Positions 34,349 through 43,377 of a stretch of 64,000 bases of DNA are shown here, piece after piece (position 1 is the first letter of the stretch; the number at the start of each line of letters is the position of its first letter). Position numbers and translations under genes: made by a program. The stretch covers positions 26,643 through 90,642 of the forward strand of contig NZ_VIFM01000011.1 in NCBI RefSeq assembly GCF_006636215.1, written 5' to 3'. This stretch comes from Myxococcus llanfairpwllgwyngyllgogerychwyrndrobwllllantysiliogogogochensis. Its GTDB lineage: Bacteria > Myxococcota > Myxococcia > Myxococcales > Myxococcaceae. The notes beneath the pieces are model-generated. The model worked only from the letters and a program-made list of their open reading frames with translations. It did no database searches and had not been told where the DNA came from.

Positions 34349-34873
34349 TCAGTTGCGCGAGGGGAAGATGCCTTCCAGCGCGATGATGAAGTTGATGGCC
34401 AGGAACGGAGACATGTTGTTGTGCGGCTGGCTGCCGCCCGCGACTCCAATGGCCGCCGGGTTCATCGTCCCGTCGATGGGCGCGGCCCGGTAGTTGAGGA
34501 CCGTCGCGGTGCTGTCCGCCGCCAGCACCACGCCGATGGGCGTCTCCGTGTCGCCCTGCTGCGAGCTGACGTTGAGGGTGTGGTTGTGCGCCGGCATCTG
34601 CGTCGAAATCAGCGTCACCGTCTCCGAACCTCCCTGCTCGCCCAGGGTCCGAGGCGACAGGCCAGGCCCCTGTCCCGGCTGCATCGGATAGCGCCCGCGC
34701 AGGTCCGGCAGCGCGAAGGTCGTCTGCCCGTTGCCTCCATACGTCGTGCCCAGGATGGAGAAGAGCGCGGTGTTCTGCGCGATGGAGAGCAGCTGGCCCT
34801 GGCAGAACGCCCAGCCGCGCGGAGCGAAGTTTCCCCCGAACAGCCGGATTTCACCGATAAATGGCTCGGACAC
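34349..34873 (-). CDS. Phage tail-collar-like (microcystin-dependent-type) protein
   Basis: 174 residues, GTG start, Shine-Dalgarno GAAAGG. The phage tail collar domain reads 'FIGEIRLFGGNFAPRGWAFCQGQLLSI.QNTALFSILGTTYGGNG..TFALPDLRGR', followed by the 'MPAHNHTL' motif typical of this family in myxobacteria and cyanobacteria. Although related to phage tail fibres, it is encoded without phage genes. It may be a surface or contractile-structure protein; the true role is unknown. Confidence 0.87.
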   Translation of the reverse strand: MSEPFIGEIRLFGGNFAPRGWAFCQGQLLSIAQNTALFSILGTTYGGNGQTTFALPDLRGRYPMQPGQGPGLSPRTLGEQGGSETVTLISTQMPAHNHTLNVSSQQGDTETPIGVVLAADSTATVLNYRAAPIDGTMNPAAIGVAGGSQPHNNMSPFLAINFIIALEGIFPSRN

Positions 34874-35237
34874 GTGTACGCCTTTCGTTGCTTGAGTGTG
34901 TGTGTTTCACGCGAAACCCAGCACGTGTCGCTCTCCTGAGCAAAGCATCGGCCACACTTCTTTCATGGGTCGTTTTGGAGTCAGGCCCCGCTGTGGGACG
35001 CGTGCTTCCCGAGTGGGCATGGGGGTCTCATGTGTCCCGTGCCCCGTCGCGTCATGCGTTCCGGTGTGACGCGAGTCGCGTTCTGGAAGAACGCGGGGGA
35101 GGGCTGTTTCGCGTGAGCCGTTTCGAGCCACAATCCCTCACGCCCTGCTGAGTGGGGCGTGCACCCCGACACAATCCATCCTGGCTCGTGACTTGCTCTG
35201 TGCCTTGGCCCTGAGTTCCACGACGAGGAGACCACCC
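34874..35237. other. Intergenic region between tail-collar and collagen-like genes
   Basis: 364 bp holding the divergent 5' regions of the tail-collar (minus) and collagen-like (plus) genes. A short inverted repeat GTTTCACGCGAAAC lies near 34906-34919 beside the tail-collar start. I see no convincing -35/-10 pair, RNA gene or further ORF. Confidence 0.5.
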
Positions 35238-37331
35238 ATGGCTCAAATGAACTGGCGACACCCCACGTATTGGACGCGGGGGTTCCGCGCGCTACCGGTG
35301 ACGGCGTTGTTGCTGTTGTCCGCATGTGAAGAAGGACCTGAAGGTCCCCAGGGGCCTCAAGGCCCCGCGGGTCCCGCCGGTGCTCAAGGCGCCGCGGGTC
35401 CTGAAGGCGCGCAGGGTGCGCAGGGCGACCTGGGCCCCAAGGGAGACACCGGTGACGTGGGGCCGGCCGGTCCAGCGGGGCCTGAAGGTCCCGAAGGCCC
35501 CGAGGGCCCTCCGGGTCCCGCCAATGGACCGCGAGGTGAGGAAGGAAAGCCCGCGGTGGCTCGCACGACGCTGGAGCCGGCGGGTGCCAACTGCGCCACG
35601 GGTGGCGTGAAGCTGGAGGCGGGCGTCGACGACAACGAAGACGACGACCTGGATGACGACGAGGTGGATGTCACCAGCTACGTGTGCAACGGCGCGCAGG
35701 GACCGCAAGGCGTCGAGGGGCCGAGGGGCGACACGGGGCCGCAGGGCAACGTGGGCCAGCAGGGGCCCCAGGGACAGCAGGGCGTCCAGGGACAGCAGGG
35801 TGAGACCGGCGCGCAGGGCAACGTGGGTCCGGCGGGTCCGGTGGGTCCCGCGGGTCCGGTGGGTCCGCGCGGTGATACCGGCCCTCAGGGTGAGACGGGC
35901 CCGGAGGGGCAGCAGGGCGCCACGGGCCTGAGCGCGCTGGTGCGCACGTCGGCCGAGGCGTCCGGGGCCAATTGCGCCACCGGCGGTGTGAAGCTGGAAG
36001 TGGGCGTGGACGCCAACCGCAACAACACGCTGGACACCTCCGAGGTCAACGCGGCGCTGACGCGCTACGTGTGCGCGGGGCCGCAGGGGCCGCAGGGGTT
36101 GAAGGGCGACCAGGGTTCGCAAGGTCTGCAGGGACAGACGGGTCCGCAGGGCGCCGCGGGCATCCACTCGGTGGCGGCGACGGCGGCCGAGCCGGCGGGC
36201 GCGAACTGCGCCACCGGGGGTGTGCGGCTGCAGTTCGGGCAGGACTCCAACGGCAACGGCGTGCTGGATGCTGGCGAGGTCATCGCGGCGCTGACCCGGT
36301 ACGTCTGCGCGGGGGCCCAGGGACCGCAGGGTGTCCCCGGTGCGCAGGGCACGCCGGGCACCACGGGTGCGACGGGCGCGACAGGCGCGACAGGAGCGAC
36401 GGGGGCCACGGGGGCCACGGGCTTGCAGGGGCCGGCGGGTTCGACGGGTGTCTACGGTGACGGCTCGGGTGGCTTGCTCAACGTTCCCCTCGGCAACACG
36501 CTGGACCTCACCACGGTCGGTGGCTTCAACACCCTGGCGGGGCGGCAGCACCTCCAGTTCTCGACGGTGACCATCTCCGGCACCCTCATCCTCCCGAGCG
36601 GCACGGTCATCCGCTCCACGGGTGATGTCACCATCTCCGGAACCATCATCGTGGACCAGGGCACCGAAGACACCGGGACGGGCCCCGCGACGGCGGGCGT
36701 GTCGCGTGCCGCCGCTGGCGAGCCGCACAAGGGCCTGGGCTTGCAGCCGCTCCAGGGCGCGCAGCTCCTTCGGCCGGGTCCCCAGGGCGGTGGTTCTGGC
36801 GCGAAGGTTGCGGGGGTGAGTGGCGCCGGAGGTGGCGGCTCGCTGGTCATCCTCTCGCAGGGCAACGTGCGGGTGCAGCCGACCTCCGCCATCAACGCGA
36901 ACGGCGACCCGGGTGGGACGTTGGGTAATACCCCTGGCGCCGGTGGTGGCGCGGGTGGTGTCGTCGTCATCGTGGGCAAGGCCAGCGTGACGGTGGGCGG
37001 CGCCATCCGTGTGGTGGGCGGTCGCGGCGGAGATGGCAACAACGCGGGCGGCGCTGGCAAGGGCGGTGGTGGCGGTGGCGGCGGTGGCATCATCCACCTG
37101 CTCTCCAGCACCAGTCCCACCGTGACGGGCACCCTCGACGTGAGTGCTGGCGCAGCGGGTATCACCGCTCCTCCCCAGGGTGCGAGCACCGCCGTCGCGG
37201 CGGGCGGTGGCGGCGGCGCGATGGGTGGTGACGGTGGCGATGGTGGTGCCACGGGCATCACGTCTGGCGCTGGCGCACCGGGCCTCTCCTTCCAGACCGT
37301 GACTCCCGTGCCGGAGAACATCTTCCTCTAA
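35238..37331 (+). CDS. Collagen-like lipoprotein with calcium-loop-like inserts and Gly-rich C-terminus
   Basis: 697 residues from the ATG at 35238 (GAGGAG upstream). Lipobox LLSAC, then Gly-X-Y collagen repeats ([13 protein letters not shown]...). Three copies of a module of about 40 residues follow the pattern '[28 protein letters not shown]..RYVCxG', at about residues 110-155, 235-282 and 312-358. Its D-x-N/D-x-N-x-x-L-D-x-x-E loop resembles a calcium-binding (EF-hand/dockerin-like) loop closed by two cysteines. A GAT repeat run and a Gly-rich beta domain (about 400-697: [24 protein letters not shown]) follow. Probably a trimeric surface fibre. Function unknown. Confidence 0.88.
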   Translation: MAQMNWRHPTYWTRGFRALPVTALLLLSACEEGPEGPQGPQGPAGPAGAQGAAGPEGAQGAQGDLGPKGDTGDVGPAGPAGPEGPEGPEGPPGPANGPRGEEGKPAVARTTLEPAGANCATGGVKLEAGVDDNEDDDLDDDEVDVTSYVCNGAQGPQGVEGPRGDTGPQGNVGQQGPQGQQGVQGQQGETGAQGNVGPAGPVGPAGPVGPRGDTGPQGETGPEGQQGATGLSALVRTSAEASGANCATGGVKLEVGVDANRNNTLDTSEVNAALTRYVCAGPQGPQGLKGDQGSQGLQGQTGPQGAAGIHSVAATAAEPAGANCATGGVRLQFGQDSNGNGVLDAGEVIAALTRYVCAGAQGPQGVPGAQGTPGTTGATGATGATGATGATGATGLQGPAGSTGVYGDGSGGLLNVPLGNTLDLTTVGGFNTLAGRQHLQFSTVTISGTLILPSGTVIRSTGDVTISGTIIVDQGTEDTGTGPATAGVSRAAAGEPHKGLGLQPLQGAQLLRPGPQGGGSGAKVAGVSGAGGGGSLVILSQGNVRVQPTSAINANGDPGGTLGNTPGAGGGAGGVVVIVGKASVTVGGAIRVVGGRGGDGNNAGGAGKGGGGGGGGGIIHLLSSTSPTVTGTLDVSAGAAGITAPPQGASTAVAAGGGGGAMGGDGGDGGATGITSGAGAPGLSFQTVTPVPENIFL

Positions 37332-37373
37332 GCGGAGGAAGGCACATCCCGCTGTCCGGTCCTCACGGCCCGG

Positions 37374-37403
37374 CGGCGGGAGTCGGGGAGGAGGCCGGGT
37401 CGC
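37374..37403. repeat. 30-bp direct repeat, copy 1
   Basis: CGGCGGGAGTCGGGGAGGAG followed by GCCGGGTCGC; identical to 37472-37501, unit spacing 98 bp. The flanks are also partly similar, as after local duplication. Confidence 0.9.
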
Positions 37404-37471
37404 TGGAGTGGCTCACCTCCGCCCTCTCGTGGGGCGCGCAAGAGTCCCGCGCCGTTTGCCTTCGGGGCTGA

Positions 37472-37501
37472 CGGCGGGAGTCGGGGAGGAGGCCGGGTCG
37501 C
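37472..37501. repeat. 30-bp direct repeat, copy 2
   Basis: Perfect copy of 37374-37403. Both lie in the 549-bp gap after the collagen-like gene. Confidence 0.9.
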
Positions 37502-37725
37502 CACGGGGGCGACCCACCTCGGTCCTCACGGGCCCACCAGGTGCACCGTGCCGTCCGGCTCTCGCGGCCTGGCGGTGGAAGGTTCGTAGGACGCAGTGAA
37601 TCGCCGGACGGGCGGCTCGCGGACGAGTCGGGGGGACCGCTGGCATCCAGGCCATGGACGTGGCGCGAGCGGCCCCGTGCCGGTTCGTGGCTTCATCACC
37701 CGGGTCATTCGGATGACCCCGGAGC

Positions 37726-37776
37726 AAGCGCGCGGAGGCCCCCCTGGCTGTCTGTCTTCAGGGCCTCCGCGCGCTT
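37726..37776. terminator. 15-bp perfect stem, bidirectional terminator candidate
   Basis: AAGCGCGCGGAGGCC pairs exactly with GGCCTCCGCGCGCTT across a 21-nt loop. It sits between convergent genes (collagen-like on plus ending at 37331, acetyltransferase on minus ending at 37881). The AA/TT ends add a short U stretch in both directions. Confidence 0.6.
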
Positions 37777-37880
37777 CTTCGCCTTTCCCCGGCGACCGCC
37801 CGCGTGACGCGCAATCGGCGCGCGGCCCGTTCGTGTTCCGGGGGCATGGCGCGCTTCCCCCAAGCCGGGCCTTGTCGCCC

Positions 37881-38393
37881 TCAGCCCGCACATGACGCGG
37901 GCGTCCACTCCATGGCCACGTATGGAGAATCTTCCCGCGCGGGCAAAGCGCCAGGCTCCACCTGGAAGCCCAGGCGCGAGTACAGCCCGCGCGCGGGACT
38001 GTCATGGAGCACATGCAGGCGCACGCACACGCGTGCCTCGCCCGCGGCCTCCAGCAGCTCGCGCAAGAGCTGTGTGCCCAGGCCCCCGCCCCGGTGCGAG
38101 GACAGCAGCGCGATGTCCACCAGCCGCCACTCCTTCTCACCGCGCACCACCAGCAACCTGCCCGCCGGCTGACCGTCCACCAACACCACCCGGTCCTCCG
38201 CTGTCGGATACCGCGCGCCCCAGTCACGTCCCCGGGCCAGCCACTGCATTCGCAGGAACGCCTCGCGCTGCGCGGGTGTCCAACCCCACGCCGCCAGCTC
38301 GCCCTCCCGCGCGCTGACGTACAGGGCGAAGAGGAAGTCGTTGTCGGAGGGGGCGATGGGACGAGAAGCCAGGGGCACGGTGCCGCGAAGCAT
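37881..38393 (-). CDS. GNAT-family N-acetyltransferase
   Basis: 170 residues from the ATG at 38393; the frame is open further upstream, but the fold begins here. GNAT motif A is LVDIALLSSHRGGGLGTQLLRELL (the R/Q-x-x-G-x-G/A acetyl-CoA loop), and the C-terminal 'ARGLYSRLGFQ' is motif B. Single domain, cytosolic. Substrate unknown. Confidence 0.88.
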   Translation of the reverse strand: MLRGTVPLASRPIAPSDNDFLFALYVSAREGELAAWGWTPAQREAFLRMQWLARGRDWGARYPTAEDRVVLVDGQPAGRLLVVRGEKEWRLVDIALLSSHRGGGLGTQLLRELLEAAGEARVCVRLHVLHDSPARGLYSRLGFQVEPGALPAREDSPYVAMEWTPASCAG

Positions 38394-38556
38394 GTCCGCG
38401 CGGGCCACCACGCGTCCACCGCTCGACACCCCGGGCGGGCCTCGTCCGCCATCCGACGTGCCCGTGAAGCAACCGCGAACACCGACGTCCGTGGATTCGA
38501 GGTCCACACGTCAGACCTGGATGAGAGCTTCGGGGCAATCCCGACAGGAGCACGAG

Positions 38557-39081
38557 ATGAAGAAGACGCGAGACCCTGAACTGACCCTGGCCCTCCAGGA
38601 GGCCCGCGAGACGGAGGACCGGTGGCGAGGGCTCGCCACGCGGTTGCTGGAGCTGGGGGATGACGCGATGGACGCGCAGTTGCTCGTCGCCTTCCGCGCC
38701 GCGCGCGAAGAGGGCGTCGTTCCTCCGGACGCGGGCTTCTTCCTGGTGGCCCACATCCTCACCGCCATGGCGGACGAGGCGCTGACGGAGGTACCGCGCG
38801 TCCAGCGGCTCGCGCTGGAGCTGGACCTGATGGAGCGCGAGTACGGCATGGAGGACGGCTGCTGGCAGGACGACGAGGAGCCGCCGCCGGAGGACTGGGA
38901 GGCCCTGCTCGCCGAATACGAGAACGCCTGCGACGAGGCCCGCGCCGCCTTCTTCCGCGCCTACGGCGAGGAGGACATGGCCCGGCTCTATGTGGAGGAC
39001 CGCGTCTGCTTCCACCGCCGCTTCGAGTGCGGCCGCCGCTTCTTCCACGGCCTGCCCATGCTCCCCGAGCACCTCCACTGA
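38557..39081 (+). CDS. Hypothetical acidic protein
   Basis: 174 residues; ATG at 38557 with AGGAG about 8 bp upstream. Mostly helical and acidic (pI clearly low: 'GCWQDDEEPPPEDWEALLAEYENACDEAR'). No signal peptide or transmembrane helix and no recognised family. It stands alone between an acetyltransferase and a long non-coding gap. Confidence 0.75.
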   Translation: MKKTRDPELTLALQEARETEDRWRGLATRLLELGDDAMDAQLLVAFRAAREEGVVPPDAGFFLVAHILTAMADEALTEVPRVQRLALELDLMEREYGMEDGCWQDDEEPPPEDWEALLAEYENACDEARAAFFRAYGEEDMARLYVEDRVCFHRRFECGRRFFHGLPMLPEHLH

Positions 39082-39709
39082 CCCACGCTCTTCGTGGAGC
39101 GGTGCGTCATTCTCGGGAGCTGATGAAGTGTGTCTTCGCGGAACGAGAAATCGAGAGGGGAAGATTTCCGGGGGGCTGCGTTCATCAGCGTGCCGACCGG
39201 GTCCGCCCATTTCGCGGGGTGTCCTTCCGCGCGTGTCTCCCCGCCCCAGCAGGGGCTGACACGTGCGCATCCGGAGGCGCTCGGGGGTTGTCCGTCGCGA
39301 GCCCGGTGTGGGGTTTCGCGGTGGAAGAGGGTGGAGGTGGGCCTGGGGGCCTGTCTTCGCCCTCGCCTGCGCTCGCGAGGCCACGATGACGTGGCGCGGC
39401 ACAGCGTTACGGAAACTTTACGCTCACAATTCTGTCAATTAGGCGGGCTACAGGGTGGCGCAACGCGACTTTGATGCCCACTCTTGCGCGGCACTGGCGT
39501 TTTCCAACGTCGCACCCTATTTCGCCGCACGACTTCGGGTGGCGCCGAGCGGGCCGGAACGGAAGTCAATGCATACCAAGAAGGGTACAGAGACTCGAAA
39601 CTCCAAGGCGAGTCTCTAGCGCGCGGCGCGCGTCTCCGAACGAAGTCCCCTCCAAGGGCTCGGGGCCGCGCGCCGCCGCACTTTTCTGGGCGGATTAGAG
39701 TGCGCCGCC
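39082..39709. other. Long intergenic region with low-GC patch and hairpin
   Basis: 628 bp without a supported gene. A patch at about 39408-39445 (ttacggaaactttacgctca, then caattctgtcaattag) is clearly lower in GC than the surroundings and may be a promoter or protein-binding region. A 9-bp inverted repeat is at 39589-39617. No ORF here shows a start with Shine-Dalgarno and plausible composition. Confidence 0.5.
39589..39617 (+). promoter_or_regulatory. 9-bp inverted repeat upstream of the HglS-like gene
   Basis: AGAGACTCG-11 nt-CGAGTCTCT, a perfect stem about 93 bp before the HglS-like start. It could be a leader hairpin, a terminator for upstream transcription, or an operator. Confidence 0.4.
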
Positions 39710-40459
39710 ATGACGACTTCTCAGGCCACCCGGCTGTTGGACCTGCTCTGGGAGCGCTACGCCTCCGAGGTGCCGTTTGCCCGCACCTTCGTGCAGCTCT
39801 CCGGAGGCAGCTTTCGCAATGACCATGTCGCGCTGCGCTCGCTGGCGCGGCCCGGGGGCGGCATCGCCCTCTTCTCGCGGCCCTTCGAGCGGCTGGGCTG
39901 GAAGCCCGCGGGGGCATACACCTTCCCCGACGCGCACCTGTCCGCCATCTACCTGTCGCACCCGGCGGGGCTGCCGCGCGTCTTCATCTCCGAGCTGAAG
40001 TCGGAGGAGCTGTCGCCGCGCGCCCGCGAACTGCTCGGCACGCTGCCGGACGATCCGCCGCCGCCCGAGGACGTGGACGCGCTGGCGGCGTGGTTCTGCT
40101 CGCCGCCGCCGCCGTCGGAGGCCGCGCTGCTGGAGCTGGAGAAGGAGTCGCAGTACGGCGCCTGGCTCCTGGCCTTCGGCCGCAAGGTGAACCACTTCAC
40201 CGGCTCGGTGGATGACGTGGAGGTCTGGCAGCAGCGCATGCGGGATGCGGGCGTGCCCATGAAGGCGGACATCGAGGGCGCGCCGGGCACGTCGCTGCGG
40301 CAGACCGCCACCCAGGCCGCGCCGCTGTCGGTGACGCTGCGCGAGGGGGGCCGCCGTCCGTGGCCCTACGCGTACTTCGAGATTGCCCAGCGCGCGCCGG
40401 ACTTCGACGGGTTTTTGGGGCCGCAGGCCCGCGCGCTGTTCGACATGACGAAGCGCTGA
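39710..40459 (+). CDS. HglS/DUF1338-family 2-oxoadipate dioxygenase-like protein
   Basis: 249 residues. Features of the DUF1338 family: 'RNDHVALRSL' (first metal His) and 'YGAWLLAFGRKVNHFTGSV' (second His), with the preceding 'TFPDAHLSAIYLSHPAGLPRVFISEL' (Glu ligand). Characterised relatives (HglS/YdcJ) convert 2-oxoadipate to 2-hydroxyglutarate with an Fe(II) centre in lysine catabolism. This protein is much shorter than HglS (over 400 residues), so it may be a distinct subfamily and the substrate is uncertain. It ends 4 bp from the convergent acetyltransferase. Confidence 0.78.
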   Translation: MTTSQATRLLDLLWERYASEVPFARTFVQLSGGSFRNDHVALRSLARPGGGIALFSRPFERLGWKPAGAYTFPDAHLSAIYLSHPAGLPRVFISELKSEELSPRARELLGTLPDDPPPPEDVDALAAWFCSPPPPSEAALLELEKESQYGAWLLAFGRKVNHFTGSVDDVEVWQQRMRDAGVPMKADIEGAPGTSLRQTATQAAPLSVTLREGGRRPWPYAYFEIAQRAPDFDGFLGPQARALFDMTKR

Positions 40460-40463
40460 ACGC

Positions 40464-41024
40464 TCAACGCAGCGAACGGATGACACGACAGGGATTGCCC
40501 GCCGCCAGCACATACGGCGGGATGTCCTTCGTCACCACGCTGCCGGCGCCGATGGTGACGCCCTCGCCGATGGTGACGCCCGCGACGATGATGGCGCCGC
40601 CGCCCACCCACGTCTTCGCGCCGATGGTGACCGGCCTGGCCAGTTCCGGGCCCTTGATGCGCTCGTCCGCGTCCAACGGGTGCGTGGCCGCGTAGATGTG
40701 CACGTTGGGGCCAAACGACACGTCGTCACCAATGGTAATCTGGTTGCAATCCAGGATGACGCATTGGAAGTTCATGTAGACGCGCTCGCCCAGGGTGATG
40801 AAGGTGCCGTAGTCGCAGTGGAAGGGCGGCTCGATGTAGCAGCCCGTGCCCCGCTTCCCGATGAGCTGGTCGAGCAGCTGCTTGCGCGCGTCCTCGTCGT
40901 CCATGAGCGTGTCGTTGTAGAGGCGCAAGAGCCGGCGCGCCCGGGACCTGGCCGCCGTCAGCTCCGCGTCCCAGCCGCTGTACAGCTCCCCCGCAAGCAT
41001 CTTCTCCCGCTCGGTTCGTGCCAT
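40464..41024 (-). CDS. Maltose/galactoside O-acetyltransferase (left-handed beta-helix)
   Basis: 186 residues from the ATG at 41024. The N-terminal Mac domain 'TEREKMLAGELYSGWDAEL' is diagnostic of maltose/nodulation acetyltransferases. The rest is a hexapeptide-repeat beta-helix (ITIGDDVSFGPNVHIYAATHPLD, with the catalytic His in 'THPLD') ending 'VVTKDIPPYVLAAGNPCRVIR'. A trimeric cytosolic enzyme acetylating sugars with acetyl-CoA. A long antisense frame to 43313 is a shadow. Confidence 0.93.
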   Translation of the reverse strand: MARTEREKMLAGELYSGWDAELTAARSRARRLLRLYNDTLMDDEDARKQLLDQLIGKRGTGCYIEPPFHCDYGTFITLGERVYMNFQCVILDCNQITIGDDVSFGPNVHIYAATHPLDADERIKGPELARPVTIGAKTWVGGGAIIVAGVTIGEGVTIGAGSVVTKDIPPYVLAAGNPCRVIRSLR

Positions 41025-41270
41025 GGCCCGGCAGTCTTCACCGGCCCTGGCGCACGGCTTCCGTCGAAGTGGGCGTCTGTCCGACGATGGACGCGCTGAG
41101 TCACTCCTCGCACGCCAAAACTTCCGAGGTCCAACGAATGAGGAGGCCTCCCAGGAAGGAGGGCCGGGCCCTCGGGTGGGGTGCCAGGAGCAAGTGTCCG
41201 GACGCGGGGCCGTCCCACTCATGTAGTCTGGTGCTCTCTTCCAGACCCGTGGGGGGATGTGTTGATTCGG

Positions 41271-43364
41271 ATGGTGGCGAGAGTCGTCGGCCTGGGTGTG
41301 GCGCTGTGGTGCGTGGCTCCGGCCTTCGCGCAGGTGGGCGAGTCCATGCCCGCGCCCTCCGCGTTGGACCGCGAGACGACGGTGGTCGTTCGCGGCGCGG
41401 CGACGAAGGTGGGCAAGCCGTCGGTGGAGTCCATCCTGGGCGCGGTAGGCCGCACCACGCGCTTCCGCCAGGTGGCCCTGTCTCCCAATGGGACGTGGGT
41501 GGCGTGGGTGGAGGTGGCTTCCACGGGGGGCACGCTCATCCACGCGGTGGAGCTGGACGTGAGCGAGCCGCAAGCGGTGCGCGTCAGCGTCTGTCCCGAC
41601 GGGCGCGCCTGTGACGAGTCGTCCATCGCCTGGAGTCCGGATGGAAAGCAGTTGGCGTTCCTGTCCGATGCGGTCCAACGGGGACAGTCCCAGTTGTATG
41701 TCGCGGACCTGGCGCAGTCCGTGGCGCGGAAGCTGACGTCCTTCCAGGGCTCGGTGTCCGCGCCCCAGTGGTCGCCGGATGGCGCGTCCGTGGCGGTGCT
41801 GGTGATGCAGGGCGAGGGGGCCGAGCAGGCCAAGGGCCCCAACGGCCCCGCGGCGCGAGAGACGGGCGTGGTGCGGGAGTCCCATCCCGTGAAGCGCGTG
41901 GCGCTGGTGTCCGTGGCGGACGGCGCCCACCGTGTCGTGTCGCCAGAGCAGCTCTTCGTCTACGAGTACGCGTGGAGTCCTGAGGGCTCGCGGCTGGCCT
42001 TCATCGCGGCGCCGCCTCCAGGAGACGCGAGCTGGTGGCTGGCGAAGCTGCATGTGCTGGAGACGGCCAACGGCCGCTCGCGCCTGGTGTACGCGCCCAA
42101 GTGGCAGCTCACCGAGCCGGTGTGGAGCCCGGATGGGAAGCACGTGGCCGTCATCGAGGGGTTGATGAGCGACCAGGGCGTCAACGGGGGCGATGTGATG
42201 CTGGTGCCGCTGGAGGGCGGCAAGGCGCGCAACCTCACGGCGGGGATGAAGGCGACGGCGACGACGCTCGAGTGGGTGGCGCCCCGGAAGCTGCTGTTCG
42301 GCGCGCAGGTGCGCGGGGAGTCGGCGGTGGCCTCGGTGGACCCGACGGCGCAGGGCGGGGTGACGGTGCTGTGGAAGGGGCCGGAGCGGCTGAGCGCGGG
42401 CGGCTCCGTGGGGCTGTCGCTGTCGCGGGACGGAAAGCGCAGCGCTGTGGTGCGCGAGTCCTTCACCCAGGCGCAGAACGTGTGGGTGGGGCCGGTGGGG
42501 GACTGGGAGCGAGTCACGCGGCGCGAGGAGGACCTGCGCGCGCTCGTGGGCGAGACGCGAGACCTGTCGTGGAAGAGCGACGGCGCGGAGGTGCAGGGCT
42601 GGCTGGTGGCGCCCGCCGCGTCGATGGCGCCCCCTTCGGGCACGCGCGCGCCCATGGTGACGATGATTCACGGCGGGCCGGCGGCGGGCGTGGTGCCGCA
42701 GTTCCGGCCGGACGTCCTGCTCTTCACGGCCCGGGGCTACTACGTCTTCCTCCCCAACTACCGGGGCAGCTTCGGCCAGGGCGCGGACTTCGCGCAGGCC
42801 AACCGGCGCGACTTTGGCTTCGGTGACTTGCGCGACATCGTGTCGGGCGTGGACGCGGTGCTGGCGCACGCGCCGGTGGACCCCTCGCGGCTGGGGGTGA
42901 CGGGGTGGAGCTACGGCGGCTTCATGACGATGTGGGCGGTGACGCAGACGCAGCGCTTCCGCGCGGCGGTGGCGGGCGCGGGCATCGCCAACTGGCAGAG
43001 CTACTACGGCACCAACCGCATCGACGCGTGGATGCGGCCGTACTTCGGCGCGTCCGTGTACGAGGAGCCGGAGGTGTACACGCGCAGCTCGCCCATCAAC
43101 TACGTGAAGCTGGCGCGCACGCCCACGCTGGTGCTGCATGGCGAGCGGGACGTGGAGGTGCCCGTGACGCAGGGCTACGAGTTCCACCACGCGCTGAAGG
43201 AGCTGGGGGTGAAGACCCAGTTCGTCGTCTACGCGGACGAGGGCCACACCCTGCGCAAGCCGGAGCACATGGTGGACCGGATGCGGCGCACGGTGGAGTG
43301 GCTCGACACGCACCTGCCCGCGGGCCCCAACGGCGCCCCTCGGGCCGCCGCGCTCCCGCGCTGA
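41271..43364 (+). CDS. S9 prolyl-oligopeptidase-family peptidase, exported
   Basis: 697 residues from the ATG at 41271; upstream in-frame GTG (41259) or TTG (41262) next to GGGGGG are possible starts. Signal peptide ending 'CVAPAFA'. The N-terminal seven-bladed WD40-like (PD40) propeller has repeated 'WSPDGK' units. The C-terminal alpha/beta hydrolase has nucleophile Ser in GWSYGGFMT, Asp in 'HGERDVEVP' and His in 'DEGHTL', the DPP-IV/acylaminoacyl-peptidase triad. Probably a periplasmic oligopeptidase of a predatory, protein-eating organism. Confidence 0.92.
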   Translation: MVARVVGLGVALWCVAPAFAQVGESMPAPSALDRETTVVVRGAATKVGKPSVESILGAVGRTTRFRQVALSPNGTWVAWVEVASTGGTLIHAVELDVSEPQAVRVSVCPDGRACDESSIAWSPDGKQLAFLSDAVQRGQSQLYVADLAQSVARKLTSFQGSVSAPQWSPDGASVAVLVMQGEGAEQAKGPNGPAARETGVVRESHPVKRVALVSVADGAHRVVSPEQLFVYEYAWSPEGSRLAFIAAPPPGDASWWLAKLHVLETANGRSRLVYAPKWQLTEPVWSPDGKHVAVIEGLMSDQGVNGGDVMLVPLEGGKARNLTAGMKATATTLEWVAPRKLLFGAQVRGESAVASVDPTAQGGVTVLWKGPERLSAGGSVGLSLSRDGKRSAVVRESFTQAQNVWVGPVGDWERVTRREEDLRALVGETRDLSWKSDGAEVQGWLVAPAASMAPPSGTRAPMVTMIHGGPAAGVVPQFRPDVLLFTARGYYVFLPNYRGSFGQGADFAQANRRDFGFGDLRDIVSGVDAVLAHAPVDPSRLGVTGWSYGGFMTMWAVTQTQRFRAAVAGAGIANWQSYYGTNRIDAWMRPYFGASVYEEPEVYTRSSPINYVKLARTPTLVLHGERDVEVPVTQGYEFHHALKELGVKTQFVVYADEGHTLRKPEHMVDRMRRTVEWLDTHLPAGPNGAPRAAALPR

Positions 43365-43377
43365 ACTCCTCGCGGCT

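Larger units (their letters stand above)
37332..37880. other. Non-coding interval with direct repeats and a hairpin
   Basis: 549 bp between the convergent collagen-like and acetyltransferase genes. It holds a 30-bp direct repeat pair (37374-37403, 37472-37501) and a 15-bp inverted repeat (37726-37776). Short ORFs here have no Shine-Dalgarno or conserved-looking sequence. It may be decayed coding DNA; the repeats and the phrase 'gtcctcacgg' recurring at 37361 and 37523 suggest duplication. Confidence 0.6.

Noticed and set aside
34349..34873. Prophage or tailocin remnant
   Set aside because: A single tail-collar gene without other phage genes; this family is common outside phages in myxobacteria.
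36360..36430. CRISPR-like short repeats
   Set aside because: These are in-frame GATGAT codons of the collagen-like protein, with no spacers.
35292..37097. 601-codon minus-strand open frame
   Set aside because: Antisense to the collagen-like gene; its repeats simply mirror the Gly-X-Y coding repeats.
40464..43313. 949-codon minus-strand open frame
   Set aside because: Only its 3' end (40464-41024) is a real acetyltransferase; the rest is antisense to the S9 peptidase and has Arg/His-rich shadow composition.
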